In this document: positions 25,749-34,100 of the stretch, piece by piece
Layout of the letters: every line of letters begins with the position of its first letter
Position numbering within the stretch: the stretch's first letter is position 1
Assembly: GCF_000875895.1 (NCBI RefSeq)
Contig: NZ_JXCF01000020.1
Location: forward strand, 1-64,000
Reading direction: 5' to 3'
Length of the DNA: 64,000 bases
From: Staphylococcus gallinarum
GTDB taxonomy: Bacteria > Bacillota > Bacilli > Staphylococcales > Staphylococcaceae
Position numbers and translations under genes: made by a program
Notes under the pieces: generated by a model
Told to the model about the DNA's origin: nothing
Seen by the model: only the letters and a program-made list of their open reading frames with translations
Database searches by the model: none

Positions 25749-26219
25749 ATGGAAACTATTTATTTAGCAGGTGGTTGTTTATGGGGAGTACAAGCTTTTC
25801 TTAAGACATTGCCGGGTGTTGTGGAGACTGAAGCGGGAAGAGTGAACGGTTCGACCAATACCGTAGATGGAGCATATGATGGTTATGCGGAGTGTGTAAA
25901 GACAGTCTTCCAGCCGGAGGTTAGTGATGTTGAGCAGTTAATGTCATATTTTTTTGAGATTATAGATCCATACAGTATCAATCAACAAGGAGATGATGTT
26001 GGACCTAAGTACCGAACCGGAGTATATAGTGAAAATAAACAACATCTTGAAGCTGCGCAAGCATTTATAAATAATAGGACAGACCATGCAGAAATTGCAG
26101 TGGAAGTCTTACCTTTGTCTAATTATGTAAGAAGTGCAGAAATTCACCAAGATCGATTAGATAAATTTCAGGATGACTATTGTCATATCCCACGAAAATT
26201 AATGGATAAATATAAATAG
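25749..26219 (+). CDS. MsrA-like peptide methionine sulfoxide reductase with GCLWG active site
   Basis: The 156-residue protein has the MsrA framework, with the catalytic Cys in GGCLWG near residue 10, GYAECVKTVFQPEVSD and DVGPKYRTGVY. The usual GCFWG has Leu instead of Phe, and the C-terminal part carrying the recycling cysteines is short, with one Cys (DDYCHIP). It may be a divergent paralog with altered substrate. Preceded by GGGAGG. No operon. Confidence 0.8.
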   Translation: METIYLAGGCLWGVQAFLKTLPGVVETEAGRVNGSTNTVDGAYDGYAECVKTVFQPEVSDVEQLMSYFFEIIDPYSINQQGDDVGPKYRTGVYSENKQHLEAAQAFINNRTDHAEIAVEVLPLSNYVRSAEIHQDRLDKFQDDYCHIPRKLMDKYK

Positions 26220-26283
26220 GACAGGATATTACAATGGATTTGTTATCAATATAAAATTATATTAAGAAAATATATTTGATGTC

Positions 26284-26445
26284 TTGACATATAAAAAAGA
26301 TGAGCGTAATATTTTAGAATGTACATGGGGTGTACTAATTTAAAAGTTGCCCTTTTCGTAAAAAATAATAAAAGACTTTGTATATCCAATATAGACTACC
26401 CTCGATATTGGGTATCATTTTGCCCTTATGGTACATGGGGTGTAC
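26284..26445 (+). promoter_or_regulatory. Promoter with two identical MarR-type operators
   Basis: A strong promoter (TTGACA 26284-26289, 17 bases, TAATAT 26307-26312) is followed at the expected start region by GTACATGGGGTGTAC (26321-26335). The identical 15-mer recurs at 26431-26445, 110 bases downstream and just before the gene. Arms GTACA/TGTAC are perfect. The co-transcribed MarR regulator is the likely binder. Confidence 0.72.
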
Positions 26446-26471
26446 ATTTTTAGAAAAGGAAGGTTCAAAAT

Positions 26472-27905
26472 ATGTTCAATGAGTTCAAATTTATATTTAG
26501 AAATAAGATGTTGATCGTCTCTCTTGTTTCAATTGCATTGGTATCATTATTATATGTTGCCTTTTTTGTTGGTTCAATTTGGGACCCATACGATAAGACT
26601 GACCAGTTGAAAATATCTGTAGTCAATCATGATGAATCAGCAAAGATGAATGGTAAAAAGATTACAGTGGGCGATGATTTAGTCGACAAACTTAAAGATA
26701 ATGATAAGTTTAAGTTCCAAGAAGTTTCTGAAGAAAAAGCACAGAATGAATTAAATAAAGGTAAAAGTGCTGGGACAATCATTATTCCTAAAAATGCTTC
26801 TCATAATACAACAACATTATTAGATAAGCATCCTAAGAAAATTAAATTAGAGACACAAGTTAACCCTGGTTCAAGTTATACTGAGAGTCAAACTGCACAA
26901 AAAGCACTTGATAAAGTTACAACAACATTGAAAGATGATATTCGTTCAAAATATCTAAATCAATTATTTGCAGGTACTAAAAAATCACAGTCTGGTTATC
27001 AAGATACTTCTGATGCATTAGGCAAAATGTCAAATGCAGAATCACAATTAATTAGTGGTAATCAACAAGTAACAGATGGCTTAAAACAATTAGAACCAGC
27101 TGTAGGTCAACCAGCACAACAGTTAGAATCTGGTAACCAACAAGTAACAGATGGTTTAAATCAATTAAAATCAAACAATGATCAATTAAAACAACAAATT
27201 GACAATTCAATTTCACAACAAGAAGATAAATCATTCGAAAGTAAAAATGAAAAAGCTTTAAATAAAGTGACAAAAATTGATGAAAACAACCCTACAGAAG
27301 CGGATAAATACGGTGAAACAATCGTGCCATATATGGCGAGCGTAAGTTTATTCGTTGTGGCAGTTTCGTTTAGTGCAATTTATCCATTACGCAAAACTTT
27401 AAGTCGTGATATATCATCATTTAAACAAGCAATAGGTAAATTGTTATTGTATATCGTACAAGGTTCATTAGCAGCGCTATTTATGAGCTGTTGGGTTATC
27501 TTCGTTTTCGATATGTCTATAGATAATATCGGCCAATTCTTGATAACAGGAATTTTATGGGCGATTGCAGCAATAACAATTACGACATTCCTAGGCTTGT
27601 TCTTAGACAGAATTGGTCTGTTCTTATCAATGATACTGTTGATATTACAATTGAGTGCGAGTGAAGGTATGTTCCCAATTGAAATGTCAGCTAAATTCTT
27701 TAGATGGATTCATCCATTCTCACCTATGACTTATGCTATCCAAGGATATAGAGAAGCAATCTTTACAAATGCTGGTCACTTCAACTTTAGCTTTGTAATT
27801 GGTGTATTAGTTGGTATTATCGTAGTAATGATGATATTGCAATATTTAATTCTATTATGGTTTAATAAACGAGATAGACTACCATTTTCAATGCAATTTA
27901 AATAA
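26472..27905 (+). CDS. YhgE/Pip-family ABC-2-type membrane transporter
   Basis: The 477-residue protein has one N-terminal membrane segment (about 15-38), a large extracytoplasmic domain (about 40-285, with a repeated SGNQQVTDGL motif near 198 and 220) and five or six C-terminal membrane segments. This is the YhgE/Pip architecture related to phage infection protein and to export components for lipids or drugs. It is followed 25 bases on by a MarR regulator. Substrate unknown. Confidence 0.83.
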   Translation: MFNEFKFIFRNKMLIVSLVSIALVSLLYVAFFVGSIWDPYDKTDQLKISVVNHDESAKMNGKKITVGDDLVDKLKDNDKFKFQEVSEEKAQNELNKGKSAGTIIIPKNASHNTTTLLDKHPKKIKLETQVNPGSSYTESQTAQKALDKVTTTLKDDIRSKYLNQLFAGTKKSQSGYQDTSDALGKMSNAESQLISGNQQVTDGLKQLEPAVGQPAQQLESGNQQVTDGLNQLKSNNDQLKQQIDNSISQQEDKSFESKNEKALNKVTKIDENNPTEADKYGETIVPYMASVSLFVVAVSFSAIYPLRKTLSRDISSFKQAIGKLLLYIVQGSLAALFMSCWVIFVFDMSIDNIGQFLITGILWAIAAITITTFLGLFLDRIGLFLSMILLILQLSASEGMFPIEMSAKFFRWIHPFSPMTYAIQGYREAIFTNAGHFNFSFVIGVLVGIIVVMMILQYLILLWFNKRDRLPFSMQFK

Positions 27906-27930
27906 GCATTGGATTTAAGGGGAGAAATAA

Positions 27931-28392
27931 ATGGAACATGTTGATAGCAAGATTGAAGAAGCTATAACAAAATTTCAAATAGTGATGTTGAGACTGAATA
28001 AAGAGATTATTGAGGTAGTGAAGGAAACGGGTGTAAGTAACTTGCTTTCTAGGGAACAAATTGAAGCGATGAGAATTATTCAAACAGAAGGTAAAGTTAC
28101 AATTAACGAACTTGCGACGTTGCAGAATATATTTAAGACGGCGGCTTCAAAACGTATTGGGAAATTAGAAGAAATGGGCTATGTTCAACGTGCATATTCT
28201 GACAATAAGCGAATCAAATTAATTCAATTAAGTGATGAAGGTGCGGAATTTTTACAAGAGGCAACTACACAGATGACTAAAGCTGTAAAGGAACGTATCG
28301 GTGACAAATTCACATTAGAAGAGGTAGAACACTTTGTCGATCAATTATATATGATCGAGAATGCATTCAGTGAGCGTAAGCGTAAAGCATAG
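27931..28392 (+). CDS. MarR-family transcriptional regulator
   Basis: The 153-residue protein has the MarR winged helix (about residues 35-125; NELATLQNIFKTAASKRIGKLEEMGYVQR with the DNKRIKLIQLSDEG wing). Co-transcribed with the YhgE-type transporter and most likely represses the pair through the two GTACA/TGTAC operators upstream. Ligand unknown. Confidence 0.87.
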   Translation: MEHVDSKIEEAITKFQIVMLRLNKEIIEVVKETGVSNLLSREQIEAMRIIQTEGKVTINELATLQNIFKTAASKRIGKLEEMGYVQRAYSDNKRIKLIQLSDEGAEFLQEATTQMTKAVKERIGDKFTLEEVEHFVDQLYMIENAFSERKRKA

Positions 28393-28414
28393 TAAATCAA
28401 ACATTTTTAAGACA

Positions 28415-28459
28415 AGCTATGGAGCAATTTATGATGATAGATTGCTCCATAGCTATTTT
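28415..28459 (+). terminator. Terminator after the marR-family gene
   Basis: A 14-bp perfect stem (AGCTATGGAGCAAT at 28415-28428 with its complement at 28441-28454) is followed by ATTTTTAT. Confidence 0.9.
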
Positions 28460-28780
28460 TATAATCATAATTATAGATGTTGAGTATGATGAGCGTGACG
28501 TTAGAAGGAGTAAAATGCGTGTCGAGACCAAGAAGCTATCCATCACCTAGATGAGCGAGTAAAGCAATACGCAACTTAAATATACAAAAAATAGATGCAA
28601 TGATGTCTTTAATTACTTAATAAATAGTAAGTAATTACGTATTATCGGAGATGTGAAATAGACTTCTAGTTTAGAGATTAGTATACTTGAATTAAAGCGT
28701 TTTGAATTTTAAATAGCTTATAATTTTGCATTATGTCTTTTTTTGAAATAATTAAATATGGATGTAGGAGGTACTTTATA
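28460..28780. other. Gene-free stretch, no recognisable element
   Basis: About 320 bases separate the marR terminator from the next gene. I see no ORF with a ribosome binding site, no hairpin with a T-run and no clear operator. Confidence 0.5.
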
Positions 28781-29275
28781 ATGAAACGAACTGCAGAAAA
28801 AATACTCGCTTGGATTGGAGTTGCTTTACAAATTATTGGCGTTATATTTATCGGATTTATGTTCCCTTTAATCGGTACTGATGACTTTAAACAATCTGCA
28901 ATTAACGCAATGCAACAAGAAGATCCAACGATTACAACGACAAATGCCAATGATGGTATGAATATGTTAGTAGGCATGTTAGGAATCGGTTTAATTTATG
29001 CCATTGTAGTGTTAATCATTGCTTTGATTGGTGCAATCTTAATTGGTAAGAAACCTAAAGCAGCAGCAATTTTATTAATTATTGCGGGGGTTCTATCGCT
29101 ATTAGGAAATTGGATAAACGCAATTTTATGGATTGTTGCCGCAATTATGCTATTAGTTAAAAAGCCTAAACAACCGAATCACTATAATCACACAGCAACA
29201 ACAGAAGATAATAGTGATTTGTCATCTTTTGAGTCTCTTAATAAAAAAGATTCAGATAATGACTACAAATATTAA
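28781..29275 (+). CDS. DUF4064-type four-helix membrane protein
   Basis: TAGGAGG precedes ATG 28781; the ATG at 28733 lacks one. The 164-residue protein has four hydrophobic segments (about 7-30, 65-90, 100-118, 120-138) and a polar Asn/Asp/Ser-rich tail. The pattern fits DUF4064 proteins, common in staphylococci and of unknown function. Confidence 0.75.
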   Translation: MKRTAEKILAWIGVALQIIGVIFIGFMFPLIGTDDFKQSAINAMQQEDPTITTTNANDGMNMLVGMLGIGLIYAIVVLIIALIGAILIGKKPKAAAILLIIAGVLSLLGNWINAILWIVAAIMLLVKKPKQPNHYNHTATTEDNSDLSSFESLNKKDSDNDYKY

Positions 29276-29422
29276 AGTGTTTATTTAGCACAATAGTATT
29301 ATCAAACGTTAAACAGAATCAGTCGCGTTTAACGACTCATATCAAGTGACTTAAAGTTATTAAATGGGCTATGATTAACTTATTCATTGTGGTATTACTC
29401 AATGAAACCGTGGGGGAGCAAA

Positions 29423-29500
29423 ATGAAAAAGATGACATTTCGGTCGTGTATTGTAACTGACTGTAGCGTCACTTTTATATTGATCATTACACAGTTTTAA
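29423..29500 (+). CDS. Tiny ORF (25 codons), possible leader peptide
   Basis: GTGGGGGAG precedes this ATG by 5 bases. The peptide is MKKMTFRSC followed by a hydrophobic end (FILIITQF). It stops 14 bases before a second tiny ORF that has its own GAGGTGAG site, so the two look translationally linked. The upstream 150 bases hold competing hairpins. No family recognised. Confidence 0.45.
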   Translation: MKKMTFRSCIVTDCSVTFILIITQF

Positions 29501-29514
29501 ATGAGGTGAGACAA

Positions 29515-29607
29515 ATGATGGTATTAGTAATGCTATCACCCCTTCTAGTAGTTGGTTTTATAGTGATGGCAATTTTAGAAGAGAAAAAAAGAAACCGTAA
29601 GAAATAA
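29515..29607 (+). CDS. Small hydrophobic peptide (30 codons) with basic tail
   Basis: A GAGGTGAG site and ATG ATG start give a peptide with a single hydrophobic segment (VLVMLSPLLVVGFIVMAIL) and an EEKKRNRKK tail. It looks like a single-pass inner-membrane microprotein. A T-tailed hairpin follows 26 bases after the stop. Too short for standard gene finders; could be a regulatory or toxin-like peptide, but no evidence decides. Confidence 0.6.
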   Translation: MMVLVMLSPLLVVGFIVMAILEEKKRNRKK

Positions 29608-29633
29608 TTTATGGTAAATATATAAATGAAATG

Positions 29634-29677
29634 CTGCATTTAGAAACTGATATCAGTTTTTTAGATGCAGTTTTTTT
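29634..29677 (+). terminator. Terminator after the small hydrophobic peptide gene
   Basis: CTGCAT...AACTGATATCAGTT...ATGCAG forms a long hairpin followed by seven T residues. Between this and the next gene (29678-30043) I see no supported gene; a weak ORF start at 29867 lacks a ribosome binding site. Confidence 0.82.
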
Positions 29678-30043
29678 ATTGATTATACTGTTACTTAGTA
29701 CATCTATTATTTTGACAGTAATCACCAAGCTTATAATAAATTAAAGGTTAACTAATGCAACTTGATGGTTATCATGAGGAGGTAACACTGAGGGTTGTCT
29801 AACGTGAGACATGCGAGATGCTCAATAAATGTTGCTATATCAATGTTTTAGAGTTATGAGAAATGAATGATAATGTCGATGCATTATTTAGTAAATGTTT
29901 TACATGAAACATTTTTCAAATTATTGAGAAGTAGTATGTATATATTAATTGGTTTTGTCCGGTCAAATTTATGGTTATTAGGTTCCCTTTTTATTACAAA
30001 CGTAACTATCTCATGTATAATTTTAAGCAAAGGGGGTTATGTT

Positions 30044-30967
30044 GTGAGTGAAATGTTATATATTTTAGAAACGGTATTATTGCCTATTTTTATTATGATA
30101 ATTTTAGGATTTATACTGCAGCATAAATTTGATTTAGATTTAAACACTTTAGCAAAGTTAAATATTTATGTCTTTGTACCTGGATTTATTTTTGTTAAAT
30201 TCTATAAGACCCATTTTGCTTTGAGTTTATTATTTTACATAGTTGTATTTTTTGTATTATACATAATTGTTTTATATATCATTGGGCGATTACTTGCTAA
30301 ATTTTCAAAAGGTGACAAAGGGGAAGTAACTACTTTGACTAACAGTGTGCTCTTTTTTAATTCTGGAAATTATGGTGTCCCGGTAAATGATCTTGTATTT
30401 AAAGGGGATCCATTAGCAATGTCTGTTCAGGTATTGGTGTTATCCATGCAAAATATCTTTACCTTTTCATACGGTGTGTTCGCAATTCAATCATTGCGTA
30501 TCGGAAAGTTAAAGGCATTATTGGGTTACTTTAAAATGCCTGTACTTTATGCCTTATTATTGGCAATCATCTTGAATTATACACATGTTCCCATCCCTAA
30601 ATTTATCTGGACACCTGCAAATTACGTGGCAGACGCTATGATCGCGATTGCTTTGTTGATGTTAGGTGCACAAATTGCGAGAATTAAATTTAGCTTTAAA
30701 TGGTCTGCAGCATATGCCTTTATTTTTGTAAGACTAGTAATTGGACCAATTATTGCCTGGGGAATTATTGAATTGATGGGACTTGAGGGTGTGATTGCTC
30801 AAGCGTTATTCATCACTTCTGCGATGCCAACGTCTGTCAATAGTTCTGTGATTGCCCAAGAATATGATAATCACCCAGAGTTAGCAGCTGAAATTGTCTT
30901 TTTATCCACGTTATTAAGTTCTGTGACAGTTGTTGTGGTCATCTACTGCTCAAAGTTATTATTTTAA
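30044..30967 (+). CDS. AEC (auxin efflux carrier) family transporter
   Basis: The start is placed at GTG 30044, seven bases after AGGGGG, giving 307 residues, the usual family length. A longer frame back to 29867 lacks a ribosome binding site. Ten hydrophobic segments in two blocks of five, with NSGNYGVPV near residue 100 and the C-terminal MPTSVNSSVIAQEY, fit AEC permeases (malate/amino-acid/auxin-like). Substrate cannot be assigned. Confidence 0.85.
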   Translation: MSEMLYILETVLLPIFIMIILGFILQHKFDLDLNTLAKLNIYVFVPGFIFVKFYKTHFALSLLFYIVVFFVLYIIVLYIIGRLLAKFSKGDKGEVTTLTNSVLFFNSGNYGVPVNDLVFKGDPLAMSVQVLVLSMQNIFTFSYGVFAIQSLRIGKLKALLGYFKMPVLYALLLAIILNYTHVPIPKFIWTPANYVADAMIAIALLMLGAQIARIKFSFKWSAAYAFIFVRLVIGPIIAWGIIELMGLEGVIAQALFITSAMPTSVNSSVIAQEYDNHPELAAEIVFLSTLLSSVTVVVVIYCSKLLF

Positions 30968-31062
30968 ACCGAATTAATGAACTCATATGCAGTGAATTTA
31001 TGCTGAATATGCAGTGTTCAAGAAATACTTAAGCATAATCTAACATAGGAATATGTACGAAA

Positions 31063-31119
31063 AAATGGAGTAGTATCAGTAAATCGATTTGTCCAATCGA
31101 CATCTGTACTGCTCCATTT
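31063..31119. terminator. Bidirectional terminator between AEC transporter and ABM gene
   Basis: AAATGGAGTAGTA (31063-31075) pairs with TACTGCTCCATTT (31107-31119), with an inner TCGATT/AATCGA stem and A/T runs outside. Confidence 0.82.
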
Positions 31120-31180
31120 CTTTATATCTAAAGCATATGTTTAAGTACAACTTTAGATATTATATTAAAATGCTATAAAT

Positions 31181-31501
31181 TTAAAATTCTACAACAGAAT
31201 ATTGCTTTAATACTTTTTTGAATGGACTTGGTTCACTTTCGCCGCTTTTAATTTTTTTATTCATTTCTTTATGTTCTTCGACGTGTTCAGGTCTTGCTAC
31301 CCAAGTTTGGAAATCTTTTTTCTCTTGCCACTTACTAACAATGACATATTCAACTTCATCAGCCTTTGATTTCGTCCACACTTCAGCATCAATGAGCCCT
31401 TTAACGTTGTCGTTTAATTCAGCTAAATTCTTTTTGGCTTTATTGTATAATCTATCTTCATTTTCTTTATTTGTAGAAAATGCGACTTCTGTAATAAACA
31501 T
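31181..31501 (-). CDS. ABM-domain (antibiotic biosynthesis monooxygenase-like) protein
   Basis: The 106-residue ferredoxin-like fold protein has the pattern VIVSKWQEKKDFQTWV ... EEHKE found in ABM proteins and IsdG relatives. The Trp and His of the IsdG triad can be aligned but the N-terminal Asn is not obvious, so heme degradation is not claimed. Preceded by AGGAGG. Single gene. Confidence 0.78.
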   Translation of the reverse strand: MFITEVAFSTNKENEDRLYNKAKKNLAELNDNVKGLIDAEVWTKSKADEVEYVIVSKWQEKKDFQTWVARPEHVEEHKEMNKKIKSGESEPSPFKKVLKQYSVVEF

Positions 31502-31678
31502 GTATTTCCTCCTAAAGTTAAATATTTATTAATGCTAGCACTTTTAAATTTTTTTCTCTAGTAATTTTAATTGAATTTGATTTTTTATTTAAACGTGTTA
31601 TAAATATGTCGTATAAAAAATTAAAACGTATAACATGCTATTTTTATCAAAAAAATACTTTGAAAAGGGACGATGCGC

Positions 31679-33169
31679 ATGATTGATGCAGTATTAGGAA
31701 TTGATATAGGCACTGGTTCTGTAAAGGTTATAGCTGTAAGTAGGCAAGGAAAGGTCATACAAACTGTGAGCGAACATTTAAAAATGATTCAACCTCAAGC
31801 AGGATATAATGAACAACGACCTGATGATTGGGTAAGTGCGACGATTCAGTGTATTAAAAAAATACTACAAGATCCGGAAATGGCGAATGTTAAGGTACAT
31901 GGCATATCATTATCTGGTCAAATGCACAGTCTTGTAATACTTGATCAACACAATCAACCTATTCGTAATGCAATCTTATGGAACGATACTAGAACGACTG
32001 AACAATGCGTAGAAATAAGGCAGAAATTGGGGGACTATGTGTTAGAAAATCCTGTTTTAGAAGGGTTTACGTTAACGAAATTATTATGGATTAAAGCAAA
32101 TGAACCTGAAAACTGGGCGCAAATTGCTACATTTTTATTACCCAAAGACTATGTTAGATATAAATTGACGGGCAATCTTCATATGGAGTATTCGGATGCA
32201 TCGAGCACTTTGCTCTTAGATCCTGTGCTAGAAACGTGGTCGAAAGAATTGGCCACGCACTTTACTGTAGATCACATACTTCCGAACCTGGTGGCATCAG
32301 AGGATTTTGTTGGCTATGTAACTCCAGAATTAGCTCGGAAATTAGGGTTGAAAGAGGATGTAGCTGTCTTTGCTGGTGGAGGAGATAATGCTTGTGGTGC
32401 CTTAGGGGCAGGTGTTATCAAAGACGAACAAACACTATGTAGTATTGGAACTTCTGGTGTTGTATTAAGTTGTGATAGTAATGCAAAGACTCATTATCGA
32501 CATAATTTGCATTTTTTCAAACATGTTATCCCTAATCAATCCTATGTGATGGGTGTCACACTTGCTGCGGGTGATAGTCTCAATTGGTTGCGTAGTAATA
32601 TCTTGTCTGATGTATCATATGAGCAAATTTTTAAAGAGGCAAATGCATCGGATATAGGGAGTAATGGTTTGTTATTTGCGCCTTATTTATCAGGCGAACG
32701 GACACCCCATGGAGATTCGAGTATACGTGGTAGCTTTATCGGGCTCAGTGCATTGCACACTAGGGGTGATATGGCACGTGCAGTAATAGAGGGTATCACC
32801 TATTCCTTGTATGAGTCCATTTGCCTATTAAGAGCAAAGGGTAAGGCAATATCAGAGGTGGTGGCCATTGGTGGAGGCGCTAAAAATGATTTCTGGTTAC
32901 AACTGCAAGCAGATATGTTTAATGCTAAGGTAAAGCGATTGAAGTATGAGGAAGGGCCATGTATGGGAGCGGCTATACTCGCGATTAAAGGTCTAAATTG
33001 GTATAACAATTTAGATGCTATCATGGAGTCATTTATCTGTTTTGAGCAAGTATTCTATCCGAATCAGAACAGCCACGAACAATATCAACAATACTTTGAG
33101 GTGTATAAAAAAATATATACACAAACGCGTGAATTGACTTCAAGTTTGTTGTCATTATCAAAAAAATAA
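31679..33169 (+). CDS. xylB: FGGY carbohydrate kinase, xylulokinase-like
   Basis: ATG 31679 is eight bases from AAGGGA; ATG 31673 would be two. The 496-residue protein has the FGGY phosphate loops (GIDIGTGSVKV, GGGAKNDFW near 400), LSGQMHSLV (near 79) and LWNDTRTTEQ, GFTLTKLLWIKANEPE, which point to xylulokinase over gluconokinase or glycerol kinase. No xylose isomerase, transporter or XylR is adjacent, so the substrate could be another ketose. Confidence 0.8.
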   Translation: MIDAVLGIDIGTGSVKVIAVSRQGKVIQTVSEHLKMIQPQAGYNEQRPDDWVSATIQCIKKILQDPEMANVKVHGISLSGQMHSLVILDQHNQPIRNAILWNDTRTTEQCVEIRQKLGDYVLENPVLEGFTLTKLLWIKANEPENWAQIATFLLPKDYVRYKLTGNLHMEYSDASSTLLLDPVLETWSKELATHFTVDHILPNLVASEDFVGYVTPELARKLGLKEDVAVFAGGGDNACGALGAGVIKDEQTLCSIGTSGVVLSCDSNAKTHYRHNLHFFKHVIPNQSYVMGVTLAAGDSLNWLRSNILSDVSYEQIFKEANASDIGSNGLLFAPYLSGERTPHGDSSIRGSFIGLSALHTRGDMARAVIEGITYSLYESICLLRAKGKAISEVVAIGGGAKNDFWLQLQADMFNAKVKRLKYEEGPCMGAAILAIKGLNWYNNLDAIMESFICFEQVFYPNQNSHEQYQQYFEVYKKIYTQTRELTSSLLSLSKK

Positions 33170-33337
33170 AAATTTGTTGCTTGAAAATTAAATTTGAAAA
33201 CTATAGCATAGAGTTAACTTATAATTTATCAAGTGAATTAAGTTGAACTTGAAAATAAATACATAATGAGTTAAGTTTAAATTAATTATATATGTCATTT
33301 ACATGTGACGTATGCAAGTTTAAAATTTCATAGAAAC

Positions 33338-33434
33338 CACTGGAAGTGCCTTTATTAAAGGCTGAGACCGATGTAGTGACATAGGGATTCCTTGAACCTG
33401 ATCCAGTTTGTACTGGCGTAGGAAAGTGGCGTTA
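33338..33434 (+). ncRNA. TPP riboswitch (THI box)
   Basis: The region contains the hallmark CTGAGA near 33361 and CCTTGAACCTGATC, then CTGGCGTAGGAAAGTGGC, with flanking complementary ends (CCACTGGAAGTG...). It precedes a terminator and the tenI-thiOSGF operon, so thiamine pyrophosphate binding should switch the operon off. Confidence 0.96.
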
Positions 33435-33458
33435 TAAACAATTAGTATTCGTTCATTC

Positions 33459-33497
33459 AACGTTATTTTTCTACACAGAAAAATAACGTTTTTTTAT
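33459..33497 (+). terminator. Riboswitch-controlled terminator of the thi operon
   Basis: AACGTTATTTTTCT pairs with AGAAAAATAACGTT across a 4-base loop and runs into T residues, 20 bases before the tenI start. It is the expression platform of the TPP riboswitch. Confidence 0.9.
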
Positions 33498-33515
33498 TTA
33501 TTAGAGGTGAAAGGC

Positions 33516-34100
33516 ATGTTTGTAGCGATAACAGCAGATAAATATTTAGCAAGAAAGGATATAATGCATTATTTAGCTATTGAAGCACATATTGATTATT
33601 TGATTGTTAGAACTCCAATGTCATCAGACGAATTGGTTGATTGGATTAATATGTTGCTACAGTACCAATTTCCTAAAGAAAAAGTAATTATTCATGAAAA
33701 TATAGATGTTTTAAATCGTTGTGCTTTAACCGCGATTCATTTTAAAGAATATAATAATCAAGATTTATTTTTTAAGCAGCGCTTTCCACATATTCAGGTG
33801 AGCAAGTCAACGCATCATAGTAGGATGGTTGCTGAGGCAGCGCAACGTGGTTTAGATTTTGTCTTGTTTAGTCATATCTTTGAAACGAAATCCAAGCCAG
33901 GCATAGCACCACGGACAACTGACGAAATTAATGCGGCATTGCAATATGATATTCCAGTGGTCGCGTTAGGTGGCATCAATCATCGAACAATTGCTCAATT
34001 GCCAAATGGCTTTGATGGTATTGCAGGCATCTCACTTTTTGAAAAAGATAATGTTGCACATTTAGATCAATTGAAGGAGGTGTGGCATGCATATGTATGA
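33516..34100 (+). CDS. tenI: TenI, thiazole tautomerase (ThiE-like fold)
   Basis: ATG 33516 follows GAGGTGA. The 194-residue TIM barrel has KSTHH (near 98), SHIFETKSKPGIAPR (near 128) and VVALGGIN (near 149), typical of TenI rather than of ThiE because the full diphosphate-binding set is missing. TenI converts the thiazole carboxylate phosphate tautomer to the aromatic form. First gene of the operon; overlaps thiO by 14 bases. Confidence 0.88.
   Translation: MFVAITADKYLARKDIMHYLAIEAHIDYLIVRTPMSSDELVDWINMLLQYQFPKEKVIIHENIDVLNRCALTAIHFKEYNNQDLFFKQRFPHIQVSKSTHHSRMVAEAAQRGLDFVLFSHIFETKSKPGIAPRTTDEINAALQYDIPVVALGGINHRTIAQLPNGFDGIAGISLFEKDNVAHLDQLKEVWHAYV

Noticed and set aside
29867-30043. 59-codon N-terminal extension of the AEC transporter
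   Set aside because: Lacks a ribosome binding site; the GTG at 30044 has AGGGGG and gives normal family length.
31181-31501. IsdG-type heme oxygenase
   Set aside because: The ABM fold fits, but the N-terminal catalytic Asn is not evident and there is no isd context.
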